A stretch of 64,000 nt of DNA from Watersipora subatra (taxonomy: Eukaryota; Bryozoa; Gymnolaemata; Cheilostomatida; Watersiporidae): assembly GCF_963576615.1 (NCBI RefSeq), contig NC_088715.1, forward strand, positions 59,741,802 to 59,805,801, in the 5' to 3' direction. The stretch's first letter is position 1; each line of letters begins with the position of its first letter. The translations under genes were made by a program, and so were the position numbers. Of the stretch, positions 35,421-60,970 are shown in pieces. The notes beneath the pieces are model-generated. The model saw only the letters and a program-made list of their open reading frames with translations. It was not told the DNA's origin and did no database searches.

Positions 35421-36401
35421 AATGTTATCCTTTTCTATTGTCATACTATCACATTTTACCAATACAAATTTAACTCAGCCAAAGAAGCACAAATAATAAA
35501 AGTTTTAGCTTTACTATTCAGGGCTATAAAGTATAAGATATTGTATAAGTATGCAATTATTAAATCAATGAACTAAAATCCCACCTGAACTAAAATATCA
35601 GTTTCTAATGTGGTTTAATTAAACAGTCATTTCAAAACTGGTCAGCAAAATTAATAAACAACTGTTACAGTACAGTTAAGTTGAGAAGGTCTTGTTCAAA
35701 TAAATATATTTCTTAAACCTCTGTCTGCAGATTTTGGTGTTACTGAGACAAAAATGTTAAACCTCACAAGATTCTTAAATATTTTCTAAGTATACTATAC
35801 CAAGTTATTGTAATGATGGCTAGCTACTATTTTATAGCTCCAGGTTCTACTGGTAGAAGCTTGTGCTACAATAAGCTACTGAAAGTTACAGATAAGTTAC
35901 TTGGTGGTTGGTCTGTATGAAGTAGCTCTGAATAGTAAAATTCTGAAAGTTTTCATTGGGATTAAGCTCTATCGGCAAAGTTTCATGATTAACTAGCTAA
36001 AAAGACAGAGACAAACATTCTTATGGTCATGTAAGAAAACAAGAAGCGCGAATAGATTACAAAAATTAGGGAGTGTATATGAAACAGCTGAAATTCTTGT
36101 ACATAAACAAATACCAACTCTGAACTGTATGTTTAGCCACATTTACCATCGCCTGATAAGGCCATTTTACATGTTAATAGGTAATAGTGGGTGATACCGA
36201 TTTACATTACAAACTTGAATAGCTAGGCAATTAAATCTGTTTCATCTTTGCTTCTTTATACATTTGCTAGCATATAGCTGTTGATTTAAAATTGTTTTAA
36301 AATAAAACTAAATGAAGTTAGCTATTTTAGCTATAAACACACTTTAAATCTCAAAACTGAAGCTTTTTGTCGTTCTTATGTTTACCCACAGCTCTAAAGT
36401 T

Positions 36402-36607
36402 ATGGCTTTCTAGCTTATCAACGGATTATGTACCCACAGCTAAACAAAAAGCTTGCCTCCTACTATAAACACAACGACAAAGGAAGGATGATGCATTCAG
36501 GGCACTGTACAGTGTGCTGTTTCCTTGGAATGGCAAAGCTTCGTTTACAGCTGGTCTGATTGATACTCTAGGCAGATATGGCATTGGATACAATCATTTT
36601 TTTAAAG
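36402..36607 (+). pseudogene. Type-1 cassette, first exon-like segment, unit III
   Basis: ATGGCTTTCTAGC: the fourth codon is already a stop and the next bases are frame-shifted. The 3' half is well kept (DDAFRALYSVLFPWNGKASF, TAGLIDTLGRYGIGYNH) up to the donor-like 'tttaaag|gtacctg'. The overlapping plus frame 36578-36835 and its antisense are intron shadows. Confidence 0.5.
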
Positions 36608-37230
36608 GTACCTGTATACACAATTGGTTTACTAACTATGTTAGGTGTTGGATCTGCTAGTATAACTCTAGATGAATTAACTAATAAAACAATGGCAAAG
36701 CTTAACACAAGTAAAAACAAATCTTCGGGTTTGCCAATTTTTTGCAGAATTAATTCAGCTAAAGTGTTTACTTGTGGCAATCTTATACCATTAGAACATC
36801 GTAAATTTTATATATCTTATTGTACATTACTTTGACAGTTAGTTCATTTTAACATTTAAAGCTCAATGTAATTTTATAGTCTGAAATTACGCAAACTTCA
36901 TACTATAGAACCTTTTGTTTGTAGATGTAGCGCTATGATATGAAACATGTAGAAACTGTGCTGATTATCTTCTATAAACTAGCATCTGTGTTGGTAATTA
37001 AGGTTGGCTAGCATGCATGATTGTCATCTTTGGTGATTTAGAAAGTAACATGTTCTGACACTTATCTCATTTCTGCACCATATAACAATGCATGCATATG
37101 GTACCATATATTACTAGCAGGAGAACCAAATCTACTATTGTCTGAAGTTGTATCATCTGATGTGGACAAATTGTATCTAAATAACACTTTAAGTCTTAGA
37201 CTTAATTACTTACTGCCTTCCTTGTTTCAG

Positions 37231-37312
37231 ATCAGTGACATTCCTCGTAAGAAAACAAAGTGTCATGCAGAAAAAAAACAAGGCGCGAAGTCGAGCTTAA
37301 CAAAAAGATAAA
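37231..37312 (+). pseudogene. Type-1 cassette, second exon-like segment, unit III
   Basis: Follows 'ccttgtttcag'. Reads 'atcagtgacattcctcgtaagaaaacaaagtgtcatgcag' with a Lys-rich frame (IPRKKTKCHAEKK) and ends near 'acaaaaagataaatatttccctg', shared with units I and II. Confidence 0.35.
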
Positions 37313-37580
37313 TATTTCCCTGAATTTATTGACATCATTTTCAATCTCTCACTGATATCATTTGACTTTTTTGACTACTAGTCTCTTATCTGGAACTTAC
37401 ACTAGTCATAATGGCTGCCATACGCTTCTTGTACAGTACTATGTTCTACTTTTTTATTTTTAAACTTAGGATTTATTTGCTCTTACGCTATCATTCATTG
37501 TATACTTTTGCTCTAAAGTTAACACGAAAATCTGGTTAACATGCTACATCATTATTTTTTTGTAAAAAGCTAGCATTATA

Positions 37581-39960
37581 TTAACAATAATTTACTGATA
37601 TCTAACGCAATTTATATTCCTCCTGTCATATCCTAGCAATGATGATTACGTACATATTATGATAATGATTTTAAGTTGCTGTAGGCTACTATTGTCAATA
37701 TTAAATGAGCTCAATGTACAGCTATTCCGAGTATCAAGCTGAGATTATATAAATAAATTTAAGACCAAATTCTTTCTACCAATTTTTTCATATTATTTAG
37801 TAGTTGTTGACAGACCCCGTTTTAATTAGATGGAAGAATACACATATTATGGCTAAATTTTAAGCTCAAACATCTCAATGTGATATTGAAGAATTTAATA
37901 TAGCTATAACTAGATTTAACTACTATTTTAACCAAAGCTAATGTTAAAGCCATTCAAAATACAATTGAATAATTTAGTTTAGTTAAAACAAAATTTTTAT
38001 TAAAAATAATTGGGCCTATGCTCAATCACCAATTTGCACAATTTCAGCAAAAGAAATACTCGGAGCGAGCTGAGTTTTATGAAAACTCTTTGAACTGATA
38101 AAATCAAAATTTTACATATTCCCAAGCTTTGTTTATTTATGATTGGCAAGATTACAAAAAATAGATGGGAATGCATTCACACTTTGCAGCTTAGTTTAGA
38201 CTCCCTTTAATAGATCTATCTATTTCAGCACACATTGTAGCCTGAACACTTTTGTACATGCTTTCATTGTTTGAATGCAATATGAAACAATCTCGCGCAA
38301 TATAAACTAGCCTTCTACTGCTAATAATGTGTTAGAATGTCATACCATCTATAGTAACAAGTTGGATTTGGACTTCCTATTGGTATTGCTAAGGAGTTTC
38401 AGCGTATTCGATTAGTTTTAATAGGCATAGAAATTTGGAGTGGTAAGTTTTCAAAAATGGTGACATAATCCAACAGTTGAATATTTGTCGAAAGTTGCAG
38501 TAGGTTATACTTTAGGTTGAATTCATCAGTATACAGACAATGATAACTAATCACGCTTGCTGTATTAAATCGTTTTTATGATAATAAAGACATGTCTACA
38601 TCATAAGCTTACACTTTTTAGTCTATTTGATTCAAGACTCATTTAATTTTACTATAAACTCATTCCACGGCAAGCATAATAATTGGATGATTACAAACTT
38701 ACTTTGACCAAATTAAAATCATATATTATTTGACTGCGGCTTAATCAATGGCATGCTGTTCACATAGTTATGTATGGTGAATTTTAACCAACTAGTGAAA
38801 CTATAAACAAACAAACTCTTTAAAAAGTTGCCTATTTGCACTCACTGCAAGGAATTATGCGTTCAAAGAAATACATTGATATAAAATCTAAAGCAAAGCA
38901 CAAACATTTTTCTGAGATCAAAAAGACAAACTCACATATTCTTACGCATGGTGAGTGATTACGCAGTGAAATTACTTAATTACAAGGAGTAGACAACTTC
39001 AAAAATGTGAATTATAATAAACCAAGATTAAAAGGCAACTTATTATTATAAACCTTCAAGACACTAGCATCATCTTACAACTTCAGCACTTTAAGATGAT
39101 TTAAATAAAATGAAAAAGGAGACTTGCTACTGAAATGCATTGAACACATTTTAGCTCGTTAAAATCAAAACTTCTTTTTGAATCCAGGAAAGAAAATGGC
39201 TATCTGGTGATTTAGTTGGTAGATGTAGCGCTATGATATGAAACATGTAGCAACTGTTGATTTTTTTTATTAAACTTGAATTTGTGTTGGTCATCATTTA
39301 AGCTTCATCATTTGATTATTTAAAAAGTAACAGCTTCTGACAGCTATCCAAGTTTTACACCATGTCCTGCAGTATGCATATGGCGGTATGTACTATTAGC
39401 CGGTGAAGTAAATGTATTGTTGTCAAAGTTGTATCAACTGACATGAACACAGCTTATCAAAATAACACCACTTAGGAATTTTAGGCTTGGTCACTCACTG
39501 CCTTCATTTTTTTCAAATCTATGATCATTCCTGAGTCAACATTGAGATCATCTCATTGTTACTCATTGAATCTCATCAGGAATCATTCCTTCATTTTCTG
39601 AGTCATTCCATGATCAAGAAAAGAGCGTGTAGTGCAGAAAAAAATGAACAAGAGGTGAACTAAAGCTTAACAAAAAGCGATGAGATGTATTACACTGAAT
39701 TTTACAAATTTAATCACCTTACTTTTGTTCTTTGACTGATATCGTCTGAAATTTTTGACTATTGGTCTCTTATCTAAAACACAAACTAGTCATAATATTT
39801 GCCCTAAATTTCTTGTACAATATTTTTTTATATTTGATCATTTTCCAAAAAACTTAGTTGATTAATTTCTTCATATCCTATCATTCAATGCTCATTTTAG
39901 CTCCAAAGTTGACGTGATAATCTGGTTAACACTCTGCATCATTGTTTTTGCAAAAAGCTA
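37581..39960. repeat. Segmental duplication array, unit IV (internally deleted)
   Basis: Holds the A and B segments, then at about 39,210 jumps from B ('agaaaatggctatctggtgat') straight into the tail of the type-1 cassette ('gatgtagcgctatgatatgaaacatgtag', compare 36926 on). The type-2, D and E segments and type-1 exon 1 are gone. An exon-2-like end remains near 39516-39535 ('ttcaaatctatgatcattcctga') without a good acceptor. Confidence 0.75.
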
Positions 39961-41400
39961 GCAATATATTAACAATAACTTACTGATATCTAACACCAAT
40001 TGTATTACTCCTATCATTTCCTGGCAATGATGATTATGAAAATATGATCTTGATTTTAAGTCACTGTAGGCCTTCTATTGTCACTATTATTTGATCTCGA
40101 TGTACAGATATTCTAATTAAGTATTGAACCGATATTCCATATACATTTCTCAAATCATGTGTGTGAGTATGTGTATGTGTGTTCCTCCAGCTATAGCTAT
40201 TATGAGGATAGCTGTAGCTCGACAACGCTGACGCAATTTCATGGCATACCACCATTAGAAGCCTAGCGCTTATTAACTAGCTTACTGGAATTATCCAATG
40301 ACAACGTGCCAGGCTAATAGCAAGTGGTAGGCAACTCTCACTACTTTTCAGTGTTTATACGCTGATTTTTAATACCATTTTATATTGGCAATGTGCCAGG
40401 CTAAAACAAGTGGTAGGCAACTCTACTCAATTCTCATTGTTTATAAGCTAATTTTTAATACCCGGACAATGCCGAAAGGCACAGCTAGTATTTAAACAAA
40501 CCTAAGATCAACTTCTCTAAGATCTGCCAGTTTTTACATATTAGTAGCAGTTGTTAACAGTGCAAGTTTTAAACTCAATAAGAAAATACACATATTACAG
40601 CTCAAGTTTAATCTCAACCTTCTCAACCTGAAAATAAAGAATTTAATATAGCTGAAATTCAATTTAATTATTATTCTAACTAAAACTTATGTTAAAACCA
40701 TTCAAAATAGGAAACAACAATTCAGCAAAGATAAAAACAAAATATTTATTAAAAGTAGCGTCAGCTACCTTATACCAATTCACAATTTTCAAAATTTCAG
40801 TGAAAGAAACACAAGACCCAATCCAAGTTTTATAAAAATTATTTAAAACACTGAAAGCAAAAGCTAAACTTTTCCCAGCTTATTATGATTATTCATTATG
40901 TGTAAAATCGCAAAGAAAAAACTAGATGAGGATCTATTTAAACTACTCAGCTCTAGCTTCTCACCTTAGACTCCCTTTTATAGGTGTACAAATTTAGCAT
41001 ACTATGTATCCTGAACAACTTTGTATATGCTTTTATTGCTTGAATGCAATACGAAACAATCTCTCGTAATACAAACCAGTCTTTACTGTCAATAGTTTTT
41101 TAGATAGTTACATCAATGATAATCATAAGTTGGATGTGCACTTCCTATTTTGTATTGATAAAAAGTCTCAACAAGTTCATTTAGTTTTAGTAAGCCTAAA
41201 CATACATGTATATTTAAAATGATAAGTTTTCAAAAACCATTACAGAATCCAGTAGTAAGCAATTTTTCAAATATTGCAAAGGCTCCAAATTTGAAAAAGT
41301 TAACAGTTTAATAAAGTGGGTAACGGTTAATTGTATACAATCATATGCACCTATGTTGACTGCATCAGTAAACAGAAGATGTTAATCAATTGCATTTACA
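39961..41400. repeat. Segmental duplication array, unit V (partial, right edge)
   Basis: Starts with the marker at about 39969 and matches the A segment of units III and IV until roughly 41,390, where similarity ends. Interrupted by an inserted element at about 40,135-40,490. Confidence 0.7.
40135..40490. mobile_element. Inserted short dispersed element within unit V
   Basis: Units I-IV run directly from 'gatattatataaataaa' to 'cctaagatcaac'. Unit V has about 350 extra bases at this point. The insert has a 'gtgtgtgagtatgtgtatgtgtg' tract and two ~80-base direct repeats (about 40302-40385 and 40387-40466) sharing 'gtgccaggctaa' and 'caagtggtaggcaactct'. Its end is GC-rich: 'cccggacaatgccgaaaggcacagctagta'. 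The terminus resembles motifs near 128, 3132 and 43630. Class unknown. Confidence 0.6.
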
Positions 41401-42035
41401 GAAAGAAATATTTTACTAAAGAACCAATCTGTGAATAGAAAATGTCAATCGTTTTATACAGTTGAATTTAAGTATAGTTAAAACTTGTTATTATTATATT
41501 TGCTAACAAGGCATTTATTTGTAAGCTTTCATGTCAGCTGTTGGCAGCATGTAATTTATTCTAAAATCTGCTTAGGTTTTAGTCAGAATAAATCAATAAC
41601 AAATAATTAGCTCTCGGTGTAATATTAGATTATTCAGTGAAAGTAAAACTGGCTGATGAAAGACTTTCCATCTCAGCAGTTTATAGGAATTTCTTAACTC
41701 TATTAAATGCCGGTAACTGTAAGGGTTTAAAGATTTATGTCTGCACAGTTGTTTATACATTTAGTTTGTATGAATGGTGTCTGAAGGTTTTATTGTAGTT
41801 GGAATATTATAGTTATATTTTGGTGAGAATACTTATAGCATGTGTGCTATAATAAGATGAACAAAACAATTTATGTAAAAAGCTTTCGTAATGTTATAGG
41901 TGGTACGGGGTACAAAACTACTTGTGACAAGCAATTAGATTTGTAGTCAAAAGCTGCCTAGCCGCACCAGCTAAACAGTTATTTATGTTGAGAAGTCATT
42001 ATGAGAACTCGAAACTACACGAAATCAGTCTGTTG
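41400..42035. other. Intergenic DNA and probable 3' UTR of the SLC10 gene
   Basis: No coding region. A minus-strand AATAAA lies at 41789-41794, about 245 bases beyond the stop codon of the SLC10 gene, and is a candidate polyadenylation signal. Confidence 0.35.
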
Positions 42036-42038
42036 CCA

Positions 42039-55120
<13,082 letters not shown>

Positions 55121-55129
55121 GATGTCTAA

Positions 55130-56010
55130 GTAATGCTAACTGCTTGAGTTTTCCAAGAAAAGTGACTCATTCATAACTGAGAAAAAAGCCGTAATAAATT
55201 TACTATTTTAGGCCACACATGCCGGTTGTCAAATAATTGATTATTTTGTAAAAGTTTTATTTCTAGCTAGTCAAGCCATATAACAGGAAAAAGCTCATTT
55301 GAATATTTAAACGAAACTCATATTTAATTTGATTTAAATTGAAATGCAGTGATTATTGTTGATTGAATGATTGTACCTTTTCTATTGAACCTGTTTAAAG
55401 ACCATCAGCTTTATGTGTAACTAGATTTATCACGTAGCACCTTGTGTAGAAAACGGACATCGTTTATTAAGGGTAAAAAAGATGTTCTGGTATCTGAGGA
55501 GAAATGTAGAGATCATTTTTTTTACTGGCTGTATACCTCTCAGTAGCTTCAGCTATGATCACGCTATTTACTCAGTTTTGTAATATTTTAGGTTCAAAGA
55601 GCAATAGTATTTTACTGCATCTTTATCACATGATATGCATCATAGAATTGCACAAGTTTTTTGTGGCTTTGTCTGTAATGAAAGACGACATAGTTCAAAG
55701 GATATTTATGGAATCCTACACAGTTTCCAAAACCAACCTGAAATCTCATCTGAAACTGAAAATTTAATTACCAGTTAAATATACATACATATGACTGTAT
55801 AGATGGCCTGTTGCAATATAACATATAATAATCATCTTACAAAGTTCTTGCACTACCTGAAATAAGGATTCAACTCATCCTAATGTTGTTAGTAACAACT
55901 ACTTCTGCCTATCATTTGACAATACTGGCAGATAAACTAGATCACTTTATACCATACAATCGATTTTATAGAGATTTTACAGAAGAGAATAAAAAACCTG
56001 TAAAAGAATT
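55130..56010. other. Intergenic DNA upstream of the SLC10 gene
   Basis: Should contain the SLC10 promoter; I see no convincing TATA or initiator. A short stretch at 55828-55853 ('ataataatcatcttacaaagttc') resembles the start of the array's B segment ('aatcatcttacaacttta'), a possible shared repeat. Confidence 0.3.
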
Positions 56011-56017
56011 TAAGGGT

Positions 56018-56924
56018 TTACTCGCAACAAAATTCACATTACAGTTATTTAGTATAAAAAGATTCACCATGTTTTATTCCGTTGGGTTGTAGGTGCAAAA
56101 TCTGTAGAACTGTGATTACAAGCTCTTAAAAGCTCAAAAATGAGCAGTTAATCGCAGCCATCACGAAAACGCCGTAGAGTAGAATCCCTTTTCAAAACGT
56201 CTCAAGTTAGACGTAGTTGAACAAAATTGCTTCCGTTTAAACTTTCATGCAATCTCATTCGTCAAAATATTTTCACAAATATACTTCTCACATTCAATAA
56301 AATCATGTCTATTGTTTTTACGCGTCTGCTTCATCATCCTTGAATTGCTGTCATTTTGAGCACTGGTATCTCAAAACCACCATCAAATTTTATTTAGTTT
56401 TTTAATCTTAGCTCTAAGAAGTGCCTATCATCCTTTGATAAACATGAAAAACCTGTTGGTCACCTGGGAGAGTTGAAAAATGCTGCAAAAATTATTCACG
56501 CTGTTTGGGTGAAAGTATGGGTCACATGATCAGATTACAGCTAGACGATGAGACCAAGCCGAAACCAAACAGTAAAGTAGAGGAGCCTCTATATTTGATA
56601 CGGGCTTGTCAGTAAAACCTGAAGTGTTTGTCATAAACCAGTGCTACGAGATGTTTTTTAATGAGTTTTTAATTAACCTTTCAATTTACATAATAACATC
56701 ATGTGTCAAAACAAGAACCAAATTGCTTGAGTACGTCAGAGAAATAAATTGATTCCAACCTACAATGTTTTCGTGATGGAGGCGATTAACTGTTCGTTTT
56801 TTAGCCTTTAGGAGATTGTAATTCCATTTCCATATATTTTGCACCTACAACCCAGCAAAGTAAAACATGGTGAATCTTTTGACACCAAATAACTGTAATG
56901 TGAATTTTTATGCAAGTAGGTTTT
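56018..56924. mobile_element. ~0.9-kb element with long terminal inverted repeats
   Basis: The left arm 56018-56185 is the imperfect reverse complement of 56752-56924. Paired blocks include 'aaattcacattacagttattt', 'gattcaccatgtttta', 'gggttgtaggtgcaaaat', 'cagttaatcgc' and 'ccatcacgaaaac'. The internal ~560 bases have no open frame of note, so it is non-autonomous: a MITE/fold-back type DNA element. I could not identify a clear target-site duplication. The 69-codon plus frame at 55883-56092 runs into the left arm and is not supported. Confidence 0.8.
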
Positions 56925-56929
56925 TAGTA

Positions 56930-59900
56930 TTAGTACCATCTGCTTAACTGACAGGCATAATGTGAAGTGAAGGTACGGCTTCATTATTCATTACTGTCTC
57001 TTAAAAGCCTATTCTTTGCAAAAGTGCTGCAATTCTTTATTATGTTCATCCCAGACTTTAAAGAAACTCTTTGAAGTCAGAGTAAAACTTTCTTTGCAAA
57101 AAGCAAAATGTCACAAATCTCCTACTATTAAAATGACAAGTGCAGAAAGAGCTTAGTATCTTACACTGAGTGGTCTACTCCTATCGGTCAGAAATTCACA
57201 GGGGTTATAGTGGTCCTATTTGTCGGTTGGTTAACATTTCTTACATGTTAATCTTATCAAATTAAAAGTGTTGTTTGTGATTGTGCTAGTTCAGTCATAA
57301 TTTGGTAATTAAGCTAGCGAGTTGTGATACTCAAAGCCGCCAAATTAAATAAGTAAAAGCAAAAAACTGATAGCATATATTTTACCTTAAGTTTAAGTTT
57401 TTTACTAGACATACTTTGTGAGTAACCGTCATAAGCAAATATTTTCTTTATTGTTTGAGTCTCTTTAAGAGTTTTCTGAGAACATATTGACAAAACATTT
57501 AGAAAGTTTTAAACTTAAGTACAAATTTGATGACAAACAATTTTACTAAGCATGCACCTCTTACCAATGTTAAACCAAGAGATTAAATTAATTAAACTAA
57601 AGCTAAACTAGAGCAAAAGCATGGTGACTAAGGCAACTAAAATGTTGTTAGACAATTGGTGTTTTTCGCTTTTCTAAAATCACTACATCCTTTATCGTCC
57701 AACTGGCACTTGCACACACATTATAAAACATCCTGTTATTAAATATCGGTATTCCATTTTTATTGGCCACAAAACTGCTAGTGAACTTTGAAAAAGGAAA
57801 TGTCAGATTTTTTCATCTATCAAAAAGTGATCCATCTTCATATTTAAATGGCAGAAATAGCTGAAAAGTCATACAAAAAGCGTGTGATGACAGTTACCGG
57901 TGTCGTAACATGAACTGCCTTGTTATTCATTGTAAAATAAACTGCTTTGTATAATCTTTATGCTTTTTTAAAATTTTGAGGTATATTTTGTAGTTTTAAC
58001 ATACTATTTATAGGCAGGTGTATTTATGAAATGTTCATAAAAACCAAACTTGAAGTTATGCTTGCGATTGACCAACTTTGCTATTTATGAAGATTGAACA
58101 ACATTCTTATTACAACAAGCCAAGCAGGATATTTTTCATACAAAGTGTTTAGGAGTTGTTCTAAACAAAGCGTTGAACAACTAAGTTACTATAACAACAT
58201 TAGCAAAGGGATAGTTCACCTCTTGTTTTATGTTGGCGAAAGTTACTTTATCTGAACCTGTCTGCCTATTAAATGATTGTATTTCATGTCTTCACTTTCA
58301 AGCAGTGCAGTCAGAGGAACTTTCTATTACTCAAAAATATATTGCTTGTTTGAATGTTTTTAAACATGTTGGTATCACGTAACTTTCAAAGAAATACCTT
58401 AGGATTAAAATGATATAGAAATTAAAAACATGTTTTTGTATAACTTGAGACCTTGAAAAAATAACTTGCATTTTAGTATATGCATATTTTGGCCAATATT
58501 TTAAACTTTTTGCTTTTAAATTAAAATTTGTTAGTCAAATACTGTCGCAGCTCGTTATTGAAGTAAACATACATTAAAACTATTGCTACAAACAGTGCCT
58601 TTTATGTCACTCTCTTGAATTTATGCTATTTATGCAAATAATTTTTTTTATAACCAATAGTCTTAAAAATATTCATATCCGGAAATAATTAACATTTGCT
58701 ATAAAAATTTTTTTGAAGTTTAATACAGCGAACACGGCAGTTTCAAGCAATTAACAAACATTCTTATTTAACTAAAATCAGATAGACATACTCAAAATAA
58801 AAAAACTTCTGGTTAACCTTCATTTTTTTCAATATTTATTTGTTTTATTCATATACTAAGTCATGAAAAATAAAATATCTATAATAAAAAACTACCTATG
58901 AATCTATGAAAAAAACACTGCTTCTAAAACTTCTAACATCAATGGCAAATCTGAAAGGAATACCATATTACAAATAGCTTATAACCTAATGCTTAGCCTA
59001 TCTTAGCTTAGTGTTGCTTGTGTAAAGAGTGTATATTTTGTGACGCTTGTCAGATATTGTGAAACTTTACTTTGATTTGTTTATTTATTTTAGACATGCA
59101 TATTTTAGTCTGCTTTTAGCCTAAAATACACCCACTTTTGCTGAATATATTAGTTATTAGTTGCAGTGCTTGCAATGTTTTTTTGTTTCTGCTCAGTTCA
59201 ATTTTGTTGCTTGTCATATGCAGTCTCAAAGACAAAAAAACCAAACCATCATGATTTTTTTCTTTGGGACCAAATTTTTATATTCATCTACTAACTTTTT
59301 CATATTCCAACTTGTAAAAATCTTTTTTTACAGTGCTAAACACCCTCCACATATTTCTGCACAAGCCAGCATCAAACATTCAAAACTTCACTGCACCATT
59401 TGAGTTGATCATATGTGCTATATAGATTTTTAAGCACTTTATAATTCAAACTCATTTACACCACTGGTTACTTTTCCTAATAATTTACTAGCCAACTGTG
59501 ATGCGTTCTTTAAACCACATTCTCAAAACTAATATTTCATCGCATCTTTGTTGACCTTGAACAAAAACAAATGTTTTTTTCTTTACAAATCTTGCTTATA
59601 TTGTAACATTTTATCTTGTCGCACTACTTTAAGAACTTCCTGAGCAGAACAAATAAATTTATCTCTTCTCTTTTAACTATTTTCCATCGATTAATACTTG
59701 ATTTCCTCAACAAACCTTAGAGCTGCCACATTATACAGCCACTGATATTTGCTAACAGGAATCACATTTTCAACTTTAAAGAAATGTATGTTTAGGCTGT
59801 GCAACTAATTTTACCAACAGTCACATTTACAAAAAGCTTGTAAAAAGCTGCATGAAAACAAAAACATTTATTGGCAATTGAAAAATTCGTTTTTGGTGAA

Positions 59901-60500
59901 CATGATTTATACAAACCTGAACAAAATGTTTATGCTTTTTAATTTTTATATAACCCAACCTGAAACTGAAACCTTTGCTTGGCAAAAATATTTTTGATAA
60001 TTTTTAATATACATATATATTTTTAATAATTTTAATATACATGTAAACACTAAACACTGGTTGCTATTTTAGTTAGTTTAAATCATTTTTATTATATAAG
60101 TTCAGCTTTTTATATAAGTTAATTATGTTTGGCATAACAAGTAGGGCCTTGTTTTCTATCAAGTCACTGTATAATTGGTTGCAGAGTTATTTCTTGTTGG
60201 TTAGAGTGAACATCTTATAATAACTTGTGAGTTGCAAGCATTTATATCTGAGATAAAGGAACTTTTCCTTATTGATATTAACAAGCTTCAGAAACAAAAA
60301 AACTAGAGTGAACAAGACTTTTGAGCATTAAAAATGATAATCAGTGTAACTATATTAAGTGAGCTATATTATATATAAAAGAAGTTTATGAACATAAATT
60401 TACGCTTGTCATTAACTTGGTTTGTTGATGTCAAAGTTTGTTGTTCATGACAATAGTTTCTTTTGGTTCATTTTGTTCTTGATTCGTGTCGTTGGTGTTT
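56930..60500. other. Intergenic DNA, nothing recognised
   Basis: AT-rich, no gene-like frame with domain content, no repeat shared with the window. The plus frame 59161-59403 lies in T-rich sequence and looks like chance. Confidence 0.35.
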
Positions 60501-60766
60501 TTCAGCCTCTTTTTGCAATCCTTTCAACTATCGGCTTTCACAGATTGTCTCCTTCTCTTTGAATTTAGGTTTTTTAAAAGATAAAATCGTACTATCATAA
60601 CAACTCTTAAACAAAATCATCACTGAAGGAAACTAGACTACAAAATGACCAATAAAAATCAAAGAGATGCAATTTTTATCAAATATTATTTTGTAGCTAT
60701 AAGCTGTTATATTATTTTTGCAAACTACAGTATTTTTGGAGCTTTTTATGCCATTAAGATGTAAAG

Positions 60767-60895
60767 CTAGTTTGATTGGGAACTAGAACCTGCCCAATTT
60801 TTTTCATAACATTTGCAGTTTAGGAGTTGGAAACAGATAGCTGTTGTTAGATCTACTGTCTTAAGATCATCATCAAATGCTTCTGCCATTTTGTT
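60767..60895 (-). pseudogene. Possible terminal exon of a second SLC10-like gene
   Basis: 'attgtttcag' at 60896-60905 is a good acceptor. The following frame is open for 42 codons to a stop: NKMAEAFDDDLKTVDLTT and a Cys-containing end. An acidic hydrophilic tail exon is expected just downstream of the exon-9 paralogue, and phase 0 would fit. Its sequence is unrelated to the tail of the intact gene, which is normal for such tails, so the call rests on position. Confidence 0.4.
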
Positions 60896-60970
60896 CTGAA
60901 ACAATTTTTTAAGTTTTGTATACAAGCACTGAAAGTAGACTAAGAATGTAGCCAATGGTAGCACACTTAC

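Larger units (their letters stand above)
30825..37580. repeat. Segmental duplication array, unit III
   Basis: Begins with the array marker (30829-30880). Contains A, B (32.0-33.0 kb), type-2 cassette (33.6-34.3), D (35.0-35.4) and type-1 cassette (36.4-37.3). The E segment and the first half of the type-1 upstream region are missing: at about 35,955 E-like sequence jumps into the second internal repeat. Confidence 0.75.

Noticed and set aside
36568..36835. Overlapping open frames on both strands (85 and 70 codons)
   Set aside because: They lie in the intron-like part of the unit III type-1 cassette. The other units have a deletion or different sequence there, and no paralogous frame is kept.
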